From NCBI RefSeq assembly GCF_901472535.1, contig NZ_LR590470.1, forward strand, positions 2,666,001 to 2,730,000: a DNA stretch of 64,000 nt, read 5' to 3'. The stretch is from Sphingobacterium daejeonense. GTDB taxonomy: Bacteria > Bacteroidota > Bacteroidia > Sphingobacteriales > Sphingobacteriaceae. This document shows positions 41,277-51,063 of this stretch, piece by piece (the stretch's first letter is position 1; every line of letters begins with the position of its first letter). The position numbers and the translations under genes were made by a program. The notes below the pieces were generated by a model, which saw nothing but the letters and a program-made list of their open reading frames with translations, had not been told where the DNA came from and made no database searches.

Positions 41277-41909
41277 TTAATATAATTTAAGGTCCGCAAC
41301 TATCTGCTCCAACGGACGCTCATTAGAACACAGAACAGTCTGAATACCAAGCCTCCCCGCTCCTTCCAAATGCTGAGGACTGTCATCAACAAATAGAGTT
41401 TCCTCTGCAACAAGGTTGTTTTGATCCAATACTCGTTCAAAAATCGCTGCATCAGGCTTCCTCAAACCCTCCAAATGCGAGTAATAGGTACGTTCAAAAA
41501 ACTGATCGTTGTTAGGAACACCATACTGTTCTTTGATCGAATTCATACAATATGCATAATGAAGTTCGTTATTGTTACTACAGAGAAAAGAACGGTAATT
41601 GGCATTCAAGTTTTCCAGGATCTCATGCTTTCCTTCCGGTACCCCGATCAAAAGAGCATTCCAAGCTGTATCGATCTGATCATCGCTAAGGTCATATCGG
41701 TTGGCTTTCTTACGAACACCATCACGAAATTCAGGAACGCTGATCTCCCCTTTGTCAAAGGCATCGAACAAACTGTCCTGACCTTTATGTCCAAAAAAAT
41801 CATCTGGGTTTTCAATCCCCAAATCTATAAATGCCTGACGCACTTTAGGAAAGTCAATCATAAAGATCACATTGCCATAATCCAGAATAACATTTTTAAT
41901 TTTTTGCAT
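41277..41909 (-). CDS. HAD-superfamily hydrolase (YihX/IA-type)
   Basis: Starting at MQKIKNVILDYGNV gives about 210 residues; an ATG at 41987 would add 26 unlikely residues. HAD motif I is LDYGNVIF (nucleophile Asp), motif II lies in FLCSNNNELH, motif III is GLRKPDAAIFERVL (Lys) and motif IV LFVDDSPQHLEGA (two Asp). A small-molecule phosphatase with unknown substrate. It is divergent from tRNA-Met. Confidence 0.87.
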   Translation of the reverse strand: MQKIKNVILDYGNVIFMIDFPKVRQAFIDLGIENPDDFFGHKGQDSLFDAFDKGEISVPEFRDGVRKKANRYDLSDDQIDTAWNALLIGVPEGKHEILENLNANYRSFLCSNNNELHYAYCMNSIKEQYGVPNNDQFFERTYYSHLEGLRKPDAAIFERVLDQNNLVAEETLFVDDSPQHLEGAGRLGIQTVLCSNERPLEQIVADLKLY

Positions 41910-41996
41910 ATAAAAATTTTGTTTTCTCGTCTCAAATATCGATAATTGCATCGTCAAAACGGGAATAATTTCCTTTTTTAACAACAAAAAATAACC

Positions 41997-42070
41997 GCGC
42001 CTATAGCTCAGTCGGTTAGAGTAGAAGACTCATAATCTTTTGGTCCCTGGTTCGAGCCCAGGTGGGCGCA
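41997..42070 (+). tRNA. tRNA-Met (CAU), integration target of the island
   Basis: 74 nt: acceptor GCGCCTA/TGGGCGC, D arm AGCTCAGTCGGTTAGAG, anticodon CAT (GACTCATAATC), T arm CCTGGTTCGAGCCCAGG. Probably elongator Met, or an Ile2 precursor. Its 3' half (42025-42070) is repeated at 50580-50625. Confidence 0.95.
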
Positions 42071-42071
42071 C
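42025..42071 (+). repeat. Left attachment-site repeat (attL-like)
   Basis: 47 bp from the anticodon stem to one base past the tRNA 3' end, identical to 50580-50626. The tRNA stays whole, as expected when an element integrates at a tRNA 3' end. Confidence 0.85.
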
Positions 42072-42080
42072 AAAACTAAA

Positions 42081-42099
42081 AGCCGTTCCGAAAATATCG
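42081..42099 (+). terminator. 5' half of a terminator split by the IS1182 element
   Basis: AGCCGTTCCG (42081-42090) pairs with CGGAATGGCT (43869-43878), which is followed by a T6 run. Without the IS this would be a tRNA-Met terminator with AAAATAT as loop. The IS duplicated AAAATATCG at both sides. Confidence 0.7.
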
Positions 42100-42100
42100 A

Positions 42101-43859
42101 GGGCACTGAAAAAGTCTCAACTTTTTAATGAGATTTAAAGAAATGACTGAGTACAGGATTTATCTTACTCGGTCATTTTTGTTCTAAGGATTTCTGAAAA
42201 TTTGTTTTTTTAATGGTTTTATTGAAGGTTTAATCGACCATGAGTGGCTATTTAGGCTTTCAGAATCTCAAATCCATTGATTTTGAGGTAATATTCCTTC
42301 TTTTTAGATCAATTTCAGGATTCTTTTCAAGTTTACCGTGAAGATGGCCATTGCACCCTGCATTTCCATATTTTGGATGCCATAGGAATCTGCTCTTCCA
42401 TAACCATGGACATTCTTGAGCTCACTGTTCTTTGCCTCGATCTTATACCTTTCCTTAGACTTGCTCCGGTAATGATAGGTTTGCTGGAAAGCCATCTGCT
42501 CTTTATGGAGTTCGGATTTAATGGTTATCGAATAGGTCTTTGTTTTTGACCCATCCTTATAACATCCTTCCCTGAGAGGGCAAACCTTACATCTATCCAC
42601 ATCGAAGTAATACGTGTCTGCTTGATTTTTACCTATGTTCTTTTTGCCCTGACGGGCCTTCCGGATTGCTAGATGGCCAGCTGGACAGACAAACATCCCC
42701 GCATCTTTATTGTAGTGAAAGTGATCGCTTTCTTTCCTGGATCCCTGGCTGACTGCCGGTTTCAATTTAGCGATGATATCAATGTTCTGTTCTTTTGCCA
42801 GCCGTAGATTGTCCTTTCCAGAATATGCGGCATCGCCTATAATCGTGTCCACTTCCATTCCATTCTGCTGGCTGATCTCCAATAATCGGGGCAGTTCCGG
42901 ACCATCACCTTTCTCGCCTGTAGTAACGACCGCTGCTGTGATGATGCGTTCCTCGGTCATTGCCAGATGTGTTTTATAGCCAAAGAAACTACTGTCCATT
43001 GATTTATGTCCAAGCCTGGCTTCACCATCTTTTGAGAGCAGATAGTATTCCTTTGTGTCCTCGATGGTTTCCTTCAACAGGTTCAACTTCTCTTTTACAG
43101 CCGGTATTTCACTGATAGATTGATCCTGATCCAGCACTCTCTGTAATTCCCTGCAATAGGCAAGCTCTTGGTCCAGGTCGTTGGACTCGTTCTTTTGTGG
43201 TAGGCGCCCTTTGTAGTCCTCATCGATCTGATATATTGCTTTCCTCAACAGCTTGGATCGTTCCTTGAGCACTTCCAGTGCTGTGTATGGGTTCGATCTG
43301 CAATGGGTATGTGTGGCATCTACGATGATGGACCTTGATTTTATAATACCCTTTTCAAGAGCGATCGTTACGGTCTTATTGATCAACAGGTTCAATAGGT
43401 CCATGTCCTTTAACCGTAGCTTACGGAATTTGGTGAGCGAACTTGGATTGATCACATCCTCCTCAGGGGCCATTTCCAGAAAGTATTTAAAGGACATGTC
43501 ATATCTGGAACGATCAACGACATCAACATCCGAAACGGTGTAGATCGTCTTTAACAGAAGGTACTTGAACATCTTGATGGGGCTCTCTGCTGTACGCCCA
43601 TTGGTCTGGCAATACTTCTCCAAAAGTTCCTCATGTATAAAACTGAAATCGATAAGATCGTTGATTTTGCGAAGTAGATTGTCTTTTGGAACAATGATAT
43701 CGTACAATCCCGAATAGGAACTGAACTGAATTTTTTGTTGGGTAGAAAGCATCCTGATGTCCGTTAAAGCCTACTTTAAGATACGAAAAAAGGAGCAGAA
43801 AACTGTTGTTTTCCACTCCTTTTTTTAGCCCATTCTAAAAGAGGACTTTTTCAGTGCCC
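42101..43859. mobile_element. IS1182-family insertion sequence
   Basis: Perfect 16-bp terminal inverted repeats GGGCACTGAAAAAGTC (42101-42116) and its complement (43844-43859) enclose one transposase gene. AAAATATCG occurs directly outside both ends (42091-42099, 43862-43870), offset by one and two bases, and is probably the target duplication. The transposase is intact, so the element may still move. Confidence 0.88.
42304..43752 (-). CDS. IS1182-family transposase
   Basis: 482 residues, intact. N-terminal domain LLRKINDLIDFSFIHEEL and PSSLTKFRKLRL (DUF772-type), then the DDE core: SIIVDATHTHCRSN (first Asp), IIGDAAYSGKDN (second Asp) and the C-terminal ERYKIEAKNSELKNVHGYGR (Glu). A CPLREGC zinc-like pair lies between. 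No frameshift, unlike many neighbours. It is read opposite to the island's two large genes. Confidence 0.93.
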   Translation of the reverse strand: MLSTQQKIQFSSYSGLYDIIVPKDNLLRKINDLIDFSFIHEELLEKYCQTNGRTAESPIKMFKYLLLKTIYTVSDVDVVDRSRYDMSFKYFLEMAPEEDVINPSSLTKFRKLRLKDMDLLNLLINKTVTIALEKGIIKSRSIIVDATHTHCRSNPYTALEVLKERSKLLRKAIYQIDEDYKGRLPQKNESNDLDQELAYCRELQRVLDQDQSISEIPAVKEKLNLLKETIEDTKEYYLLSKDGEARLGHKSMDSSFFGYKTHLAMTEERIITAAVVTTGEKGDGPELPRLLEISQQNGMEVDTIIGDAAYSGKDNLRLAKEQNIDIIAKLKPAVSQGSRKESDHFHYNKDAGMFVCPAGHLAIRKARQGKKNIGKNQADTYYFDVDRCKVCPLREGCYKDGSKTKTYSITIKSELHKEQMAFQQTYHYRSKSKERYKIEAKNSELKNVHGYGRADSYGIQNMEMQGAMAIFTVNLKRILKLI

Positions 43860-44044
43860 ACAAAATATCGGAATGGCTTTTTTAGTTTCTTAGGGCATTT
43901 TAGGGACATCTGTCCTACACCGAATCGGATATCCCGAAACGATGTGATTTAGGATCAAGCAGAATTCTTTGGGGGAAGATTAAAAATTTGGAGTTGCTAC
44001 CTTAAGAGCGAGACAGATTTAAGGAGTAATTTAAATTTGTAGAG

Positions 44045-44746
44045 ATGCATAGAAAATTCGATGATTCGTTTAAGATAATGGCGATAGATCTGAGCGTTGT
44101 TAAGGGATCCGTAGCAGAGGTACCCAAGGAATTAGACATAGACCCCAGTTTATTGAGTAAGTGGCGTAGAAATCCACTTTATAATGAGAATAAGGTTTTA
44201 CCTGACAATCCTAGGATTAGTCCAGAACAATAGGTGCAGAGGCTTTTACGTAAAAAGTTAAGAGATACAGAATTAGAACGTGATATATTAAAAAAGGCCA
44301 AAACCATCTTCTCCAGGGGAGACAGTCCATATACCGGTACATAAAGGAGAACCGAGAAGTATATTCCGTAGAGAAGATGTGCGAAGTATTGAACGTTAGT
44401 AGCAGTTGTTTTTACCGTTGGCTGGTTTGCCCGGAATCCCCCAAGGAACAACGAAATAAAAGCACTTGTGGATAAAATACAGCAGATATACAGCGACAGT
44501 AAGTATATCTATGGCAGTCCACGGATAACCGCAGAGCTGCACAAAAAGGGTGAAATGGTATCAAGAAGCTACGTTGCAAGATTGATGAAGAAACATGGGA
44601 TACGAAATAAGGTTATGAAAAAATATATGTTGACCACAGATTCCGTCCATGGCTATGAGATAGTTGAAAATCTCCTCCAAAGAGATTTTTCAGCACCCAA
44701 ACAGATTGAAGAGACGCTACTAGAAAAAGATAGATTGGCAGCTTAA
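44045..44746 (+). pseudogene. Decayed IS3-family transposase (orfA + orfB fragment)
   Basis: OrfA begins MHRKFDDSFKIMAIDL with an HTH (SLLSKWRR), meets an in-frame TAG at 44231, and reads on as KKLRDTELERDILKKA. OrfB follows (REVYSVEKMCEVLNVSSSCF, YGSPRITAELHKKGEMVSRS) with another frame break near 44460, and is cut off after FSAPKQ before the DDE catalytic domain. The element is dead. It lies just upstream of the nuclease-like gene and may mark a recombination point. Confidence 0.85.
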
Positions 44747-44877
44747 AAAAATCTCCTACTTTAAGTTGCAATTCCAGCTGTTCGATGGTCATCAAGCAAA
44801 AATAACATTATAATGTATTCTATAGTCCGTCAAATCTCTGGAGGAACAAGAAAAGCCGAGTTTTTCTTTGTTTATTT

Positions 44878-44914
44878 GATCATTTTAAACTATTTTGAAT
44901 AGTTTAAAATGATC
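44878..44914. promoter_or_regulatory. 37-bp palindrome at the start of the nuclease/TPR-PIN pair
   Basis: Perfect 17-bp arms (44878-44894 and 44898-44914; half-site core CATTTTAAACTATT) with a TTG spacer. The ATG at 44909 lies inside the right arm. It is either an operator for a dimeric regulator or a hairpin that hides the start codon. Confidence 0.7.
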
Positions 44915-45103
44915 TCAAATGGCCAAAAAATACTTACAGATCAAATCGATAATGACCTATTCTTGCCTATTCCCGGATAAACAACCCAGGAAATTGAAGA
45001 GTATCTAAAAACTATTCCTACTATTAGGGCTATAGAATTTGTTTCCCATCTTGCCTTAACAAGAAATCAGCTTCTAAAAACCAATGATGAACTAAGTTTG
45101 TTA

Positions 45104-46618
45104 ATGCCCATCCTATTTAGGCTTAACATAGATATACAACATATAGTAGTCGATTATTTACAAAGTATAAAAATTTCTGAATACTCATTTATAGATAGTC
45201 ATGCTATGTTATTGCTAATGGAAAAATTGTTGATTTGTAACAACTCTTCTCAAGACGAATTAAGTAGGGATGATTACAGCAATATTATGTTGGCATATTG
45301 GATTTGTTGTGATGAAAGAGCCAGCAAGGTGGATAATGTAGATCGGATTGACTCTCCTGAATCTTTCCTAAGCGTATATGTTCCTGAACAGCTGATCTAC
45401 AACGATATTATATACCCGAAAGATTACCGCACAGAATTTATTAAGTGTTTTAGTTTTATGTCTTTTTGTGCAGAAGACAGCATTTTTTTTGAATACTTGC
45501 AGATTTTTTCGTCAGAATATGGAATGACATGGCAAGAATATTTATTCATCAACTTTACCTTATATCTAAAAATGTCGACGAATGATTCCGGTGCGACACC
45601 GGTTGTGTACATAGATAATACCTACGTGTCGGCATTGAACTTTATGGCACCAATTTGTTGCGAATTGGGATCTTTTGTTTCGAGAACAGATTTTAGAGCT
45701 TTAAGGCAAACGCCTGTTTTAAAGGTTTCTAACAATCATTTTATAATATTGTCAGATAAGTTCTTTGTTGATAAGATCTTCAGTAGCTTATTATTTGATT
45801 TTGCTAAAATCTTATCCAAATATAAACAGAGAACTAATATTAGTGGCTTTCCAGACTTAAAACAATTGGTTGGCCAACGATTTACCGAACGGATATTATT
45901 CTGTGAAATCATGAATAGATGTTTCAGTAAGTATGCAGACGTGATGCTGTCTGGTGAGACATTGAAGTCCAAAATCTCAAATGGTGAACCGGATTATTAT
46001 ATCCGCAAGGGTTCCAGGGTGTTCATTTTTGAATTCAAGGACGTATTACTTAACACCGAGGTCAAGTATTCGAGGGACCTGTCTAAGATTCAAAATGAGG
46101 TATTGGAATTATTTGAGGAATCGACATTTGAAAAGAGAACTACCAAAAGTAAAAAGTCAAAACCTAAAGCGATTAAACAGCTTTTGAACGTGATTCGGGA
46201 AAAGCTACCCGTTATCCATAAGGAAATTGACAAAACTACTCTGAACAAGGTATATGTTTTTCCGGTAATCATCTACACAGATTCTAATTTCGATGTCGAT
46301 GGTGTGAATTATATGTTAAACGAACGGTTTTTATCTTTACTCGGTCTTGCTGAGTTAAATTCTTGCTATGTAGTTAAGGATTTGGTCATGATAAACCTGA
46401 ATAACCTTATTCAGTTAGAGGATTTGTTTTTCCATAATAAGTTAAATCTTAGTTCCTGTATCAATGATTATAGGTCTTTTAGATTGACCAATAAGAGTGA
46501 TTCTGTAATTTCTTTTACAAAATTTCTAATGAGAAAATCAGAAAAGCAAAATTTTAAATATAAAAACACTAAGTGGTTCAATGATGCTTTGCAAGTGTTG
46601 AAAAACACTTCTTTTTAA
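45104..46618 (+). CDS. PD-(D/E)XK nuclease-like protein of the island
   Basis: About 504 residues from the ATG at 45104. The coding pattern extends upstream in frame (EIEEYLKTIPTIRAIEF) to an ATG at 44909, but a TAA at 44978 interrupts it. The key motif is NGEPDYYIRKGSRVFIFEFK: PD (Asp codon 45992) then ExK (Glu 46031, Lys 46037), the PD-(D/E)XK core, preceded by a helix with Glu (RILFCEIMNR). The N-terminal 250 residues are helical and unrecognised. No helicase or methylase accompanies it, so it is not a classic restriction system. It is probably co-transcribed with the TPR-PIN gene 37 bp downstream. Confidence 0.6.
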   Translation: MPILFRLNIDIQHIVVDYLQSIKISEYSFIDSHAMLLLMEKLLICNNSSQDELSRDDYSNIMLAYWICCDERASKVDNVDRIDSPESFLSVYVPEQLIYNDIIYPKDYRTEFIKCFSFMSFCAEDSIFFEYLQIFSSEYGMTWQEYLFINFTLYLKMSTNDSGATPVVYIDNTYVSALNFMAPICCELGSFVSRTDFRALRQTPVLKVSNNHFIILSDKFFVDKIFSSLLFDFAKILSKYKQRTNISGFPDLKQLVGQRFTERILFCEIMNRCFSKYADVMLSGETLKSKISNGEPDYYIRKGSRVFIFEFKDVLLNTEVKYSRDLSKIQNEVLELFEESTFEKRTTKSKKSKPKAIKQLLNVIREKLPVIHKEIDKTTLNKVYVFPVIIYTDSNFDVDGVNYMLNERFLSLLGLAELNSCYVVKDLVMINLNNLIQLEDLFFHNKLNLSSCINDYRSFRLTNKSDSVISFTKFLMRKSEKQNFKYKNTKWFNDALQVLKNTSF

Positions 46619-46655
46619 TCGTTTTTGAGTATTTTTATCATTCTATAAAAAAGAT

Positions 46656-49600
46656 ATGATAATGACTGTTTTTGGCTTATTAGGAATCCCATTCGTTACT
46701 GACCTATTAAAGGATGCTGGCACTTTGGGATATCAAAAGCTAAAGGATATAAACGAATTTCATAAATTTTTGGCAAGTTATGACATCGAAAAACCTAAGG
46801 ATGAGGATAAATCTCTCTATATACACACTTTATTGCTCTTTGAAAGCAGAATCAATCAGAGTGATTTTTCCCATATTCTAATAAAAGACGCTTCTTTTTC
46901 TATTTTTAAAAATAGTTACATTCACAGTAAAGATAAAAATCCCTTCCTTTGGCACGTTAATAACGAATTGATGAAAAGCCAAGATGGTAGAACTGACACA
47001 TCTTGGAATGAACTAATAGTACAAAAAATACTGGAAGACTTTTTTGCTACTTATGATATTCTGGTTAGGCAGGTGGCGACTCCCGTTCAGAGTGAAATGC
47101 TTAACTCTATAGCTGATTTGAAAGAACAGTCCCATCAGCAAACTACAGTGATTTTAGAAAGGATTCAGGCTCTTAATGATGACAGCCCAATAGTAAAGGA
47201 ACAAATTAAATATGCTAATGCATTTATTGAAAATAAGCAGTTTACTTTAGCTCTTGATTCGCTCCTTATATTAGAAAATAATTTTCACTCTATCAGATCT
47301 ACGGATCACAAATCAACAGTCTTGACCAATATTGGGCATTCTTATTTTGAACTTGGTAAACAAGACGAGGCTCATAGTTATTTCAAGAAAGCATATGAGA
47401 TTAACACAGAAAATTATGCTGCTTTATGTAATTACTCCCAAGTTCTCCTACATCAAAATGATTATATCAAAGCAAATCAACTAATTGAGAAAGCAATTCA
47501 GTTGTTTGGTGAGAAAAATCCAGAGATTTGGGAGGTATACATCATTATTAAGAAACAATCGCTTGCCATAGACGAAATCTTAAAAATGGTGCCAAAAGAA
47601 TTTACGGATGAACCCAAAGTTAAAAGAGCTATCTCTCTTGCTTATAGAGATCAAAATCATTTCAAAGATTATTATCGCACCGTTAAAGAGGTTTTTGAAG
47701 TTGCTTCTGACACAGAGATTATTAAAATCACCTATATCGAGTGTGTGATTCATAGGTATCAATCGGATTACAGAATATTCAATATTCGAAGTATTAACAA
47801 AGAGCTAACAGAGGAAATAGAATGTCATTTAAAATTGATCCTCGATTTGTTGGCGTCTGAAAAAGAAGCTACTAAAAGTAAGCTTTTTTTACAACAAGCA
47901 AGAATTATTCTGCTCTACCTTCTTCGTAAAGAACAGGATGCTATAAATATTCTTAAAGAATTAGAGTCTGAGTACTCTCTTGAATACCAAAAACTGTATC
48001 GGCTTAAGGCGATGATACATTTTATCTTGAAGGATTTTAATGGTGCGCTTGCCACTCTTGACCAGTATTTCTTAATGTTCAATGAGGTTGAAGACAATCT
48101 CATGCTTATTGAAATCAGCTCACAAGCTAATAGAGTTGGTAAATTAGAAGATTATTACGAAAAGCTAATATCAAGGGAGGGAAACGTCTTTTTAAACCAA
48201 GCTACTAACTTTATTGTAGATCGATATATTAAAAACGAAGATACTGAGAAATTGACCTATTGGCAATCTAAAATCAAGGAATATATAGGGTTAGACTTTA
48301 GACTTATTGAGGCAAGAATTTTACTTCATTTGCAGTCCCCAGATCTTCCGGATTTACTATCAGAATGCTATGAACAAATCAATGATGAAACCAGATTTAG
48401 TTTGATTTATCAATTGTCGGAATTATACGAGGAAACTAACTATTTTGAAAAGGGGGTAGAGCTACTGGAAAAACGCATCATCACCTTTGATTATGATACC
48501 ATAACCGATAATTTGATAAGGTTAATTGAAAAGAGCGGTGATTCATTTAAATTGATAGAATTATTGGGTAGACTAAGAGACAGTCGAGGGATACACCCCA
48601 AGTATACTATAATGGAATGTAACGTGTATTCTTCAAATTATCAATATGAGAAGGCTATTTCTATAGCTGAACAATATTTAGCTGTTTATCCTGAACGGAT
48701 TGATATTAATGTTTTTATAATTTCATTGTATTTCAAAACACAAAACTTTGAGCAGCTTGATCGATATCTAAATTCTAAATTAGATTATGAATTATTAAAT
48801 TTTGACGACTTCAAAAATTACTTAGCAATTTTAGCCTATCGAGGCCGGATGACAGACTGCATTGATATCTTATACGAATATCATAGGAAGTATAATAATC
48901 CCAAATCAAACGATTTATATTTAACATTCTGCCTAAAATTTGATGTATTTTCTCATCTTCCCACACCTACTTTAATTTCAGAAGGTACGTATGTAGTACT
49001 CTATGATGGCATTCGGGAAAGAATGGATCTATTATTTGAAAACCGTAGTGTTTCGGATTTAATTCGGTCTAAAAGCGAGGTTTCAATTGATGAGGAATTA
49101 TACAAACTTTTAGCAGGTAAACAAGTAGGATTTGAACTGGTATTGCCAAATGGTTTTTATGGAAAAAAAAGTGGGCTGTAGAGTCTATAAGTAATAAGTA
49201 TCTCCAGCAGTTCAAACAATGTCAAGCTGATGCAAGTGGCATTTTCAAAAGAGAAGGAGCCGTAAAGGCATTTCACATAGACGATCTTGTCAATTTTATC
49301 AAAGCCGCAGGTTTGGAACAAAAAAGTCAAGATAGCCCATTTGATATTGCACTCTCTTACTATACCAGGGCGGAAGTAGGGTTAGGACTTCTTTCTGAGG
49401 CATTAAATGAAAATCCTATCAAAATACGGGACATTATAAGACAAAAGGGACATAAACTGATAGCCCCTCATGGATTTTTTAAAGAGTCTATTTTGTCAGA
49501 AGAAATTGATTTTAAGAATGATATAGTTCTTGATATATGTGGGGTACTTACATTATTCGATTTGAATTTGTTAGAAATTGTAAGTTCAGAATTCGATAAG

Positions 49601-50515
49601 TTAACAATAACACATACCACTTATGACTTGATTTATGAACATTTACAACAAAACATATACAACATAACGGATGGTGAAACTCTAAATAATTCACCACTGT
49701 TAGAAGCTGTAAATAAATACCTTACGATAGAAAGTCCTAATACTTTAAAACTTAATAAGAATGAAAAAGAAAGATTGTATAAGGAATTTGGAAGATCATT
49801 TTATGATTCTGCGTTGTTAGCTCAAGAAAAAGAAGCTGTGTTGTTGTCTGATGATCTTGTTTTTAGAAAACAAACAACAAGATTGATGAATAGTGTGGAA
49901 TTAGTTTGGATAATACCTCTGCTAAAACACTTAAAAGAAGATAAAGCTATTGAAGATGAAATCTATCATGACTGTTTAATTAAACTCATCGAACAGAAAT
50001 ATAGTTTTATATCCATCAATGAACATACTTTGTTACATTGTTTAAAATGTGACGGATATATAGTTACGGACAGGTTCATAGCCTTAACTAAAATGTTGTC
50101 TGGTATAGTCTCTACTACTGAAAGCGCTACACATACGATGTTCAAGTTTTTTCATTTATTAATAATATTACGCAATTTGATACCTGAGGAACTTGTAAGT
50201 ATCTCTATGGTTGTATTGTGTTCATTATCAACAGAAAGAAATTTAGATGAAGTTATAGATAGTTATGAGACAATTATGGAAAAATATAATGGAATCCCAC
50301 ACTTATATAAATTTTTAAAATTAATGTTGTTTAAATTTCGTCGATTGTATAATTTTTTGATCAGTTCCAATAAGACCTTAATATTTACTGGCACAAACAG
50401 TATCGGATGTTTAGAAAAAGGCATATTAAATTTAAATCGTCATACCTCAAATTATTTTCTAAAAAAAAACGTTACAAATGTGTTACGAAGCAAAATTTTA
50501 TGGTTCCAAAAATAG
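46656..50515 (+). CDS. Large TPR protein with C-terminal PIN-like nuclease domain (one apparent frameshift)
   Basis: The two readable parts (46656-49181 and about 49160-50515) join if one A is restored to the A8 at 49163-49170, giving about 1,286 residues. Residues 1-180 are helical; TPRs run from about 185 (VLTNIGHSYFELGKQDEAHS) to about 800. The C-terminal domain has PIN geometry: D960 in IVLDICGVLTL, E995 in YDLIYEHL, D1051 in FYDSALLAQ and D1066/D1067 in VLLSDDLVFRKQ. PIN domains are usually RNases. I infer a sensor/scaffold plus toxic RNase. No known system recognised. Confidence 0.65.
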
Positions 50516-50579
50516 TTCAAATATTGCTTCTGCAAGTCATAAACGACGATTTTGCACCATGTAAAAAGGTACAGGCCGA

Positions 50580-50626
50580 AAGACTCATAATCTTTTGGTC
50601 CCTGGTTCGAGCCCAGGTGGGCGCAC
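50580..50626 (+). repeat. Right attachment-site repeat (attR-like), partial tRNA-Met
   Basis: 47 bp identical to 42025-42071, covering the anticodon arm to the 3' end of tRNA-Met but lacking the acceptor 5' strand and D arm, so it is not a functional tRNA. It marks the right island border. Confidence 0.88.
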
Positions 50627-50631
50627 TGAAA

Positions 50632-50668
50632 ATACCCTGAAAGTTTTCACTTTCAGGGTATTTTTTTA
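50632..50668 (+). terminator. Ancestral tRNA-Met terminator
   Basis: Stem ATACCCTGAAAG/CTTTCAGGGTAT (50632-50643, 50650-50661) and a T7 run, just after the attR copy. It probably served tRNA-Met before the island arrived. Confidence 0.85.
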
Positions 50669-50733
50669 GCAATGTATTTATATAATCCGCGGTGGAATTG
50701 ACCAATTTTCAATAATCTTGATCTAAAATTTAT

Positions 50734-51063
50734 TCAATCTATAATTCCGTGCTCCAAATAACAGATTGCTTTACCAATTACAATCTTTTTTGCCTGATCA
50801 ATGAGCCATGAATCACCACAAAATATGGTATGATCGTCAATGGTTAAAATAGGTTTATAATAAGTTCTATTATTCTGTTGATCAAATTCACTTTTAGAAT
50901 CCTCTTTAAATATTGGAGAAAAGTTAATTCTAATTCTACAATTCGAATCTAGAAAATTATAAATTCTATCCAATGGCTTATAAGTTGACATTTTACTGTA
51001 ACTACTATTACAATAATCCAAAAAAGTATTTGGGTAAAGTGATTTAAATTCTTTTAAAGTCAT
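50734..51063 (-). CDS. Hypothetical protein (109 aa)
   Basis: MTLKEFKSLYPNTFLDYC opens a small soluble protein with three Cys and a beta-rich C-terminal part (KPILTIDDHTIFCGDSWLI). No signal peptide or membrane segment. No family recognised. It is the first chromosomal gene right of the island and has no close partner. Confidence 0.5.
   Translation of the reverse strand: MTLKEFKSLYPNTFLDYCNSSYSKMSTYKPLDRIYNFLDSNCRIRINFSPIFKEDSKSEFDQQNNRTYYKPILTIDDHTIFCGDSWLIDQAKKIVIGKAICYLEHGIID

Larger units (their letters stand above)
42071..50626. mobile_element. Genomic island integrated in tRNA-Met
   Basis: About 8.5 kb bounded by the 47-bp tRNA repeats. It contains an IS1182-type element, a decayed IS3 element, a nuclease-like gene and a TPR-PIN gene. 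No integrase remains, so it is fixed or was mobilised in trans. The chromosomal order HAD/tRNA-Met on the left and the 109-aa gene on the right would be rejoined by excision. Confidence 0.75.

Noticed and set aside
42101..43859. IS1182 element as a cargo part of the defence module
   Set aside because: It has its own inverted repeats, lies in the tRNA terminator and is read in the opposite direction, so it is an independent later insertion.
50580..50626. Second tRNA-Met gene
   Set aside because: It lacks the 5' acceptor strand and D arm; it is only the 3' part copied by integration.
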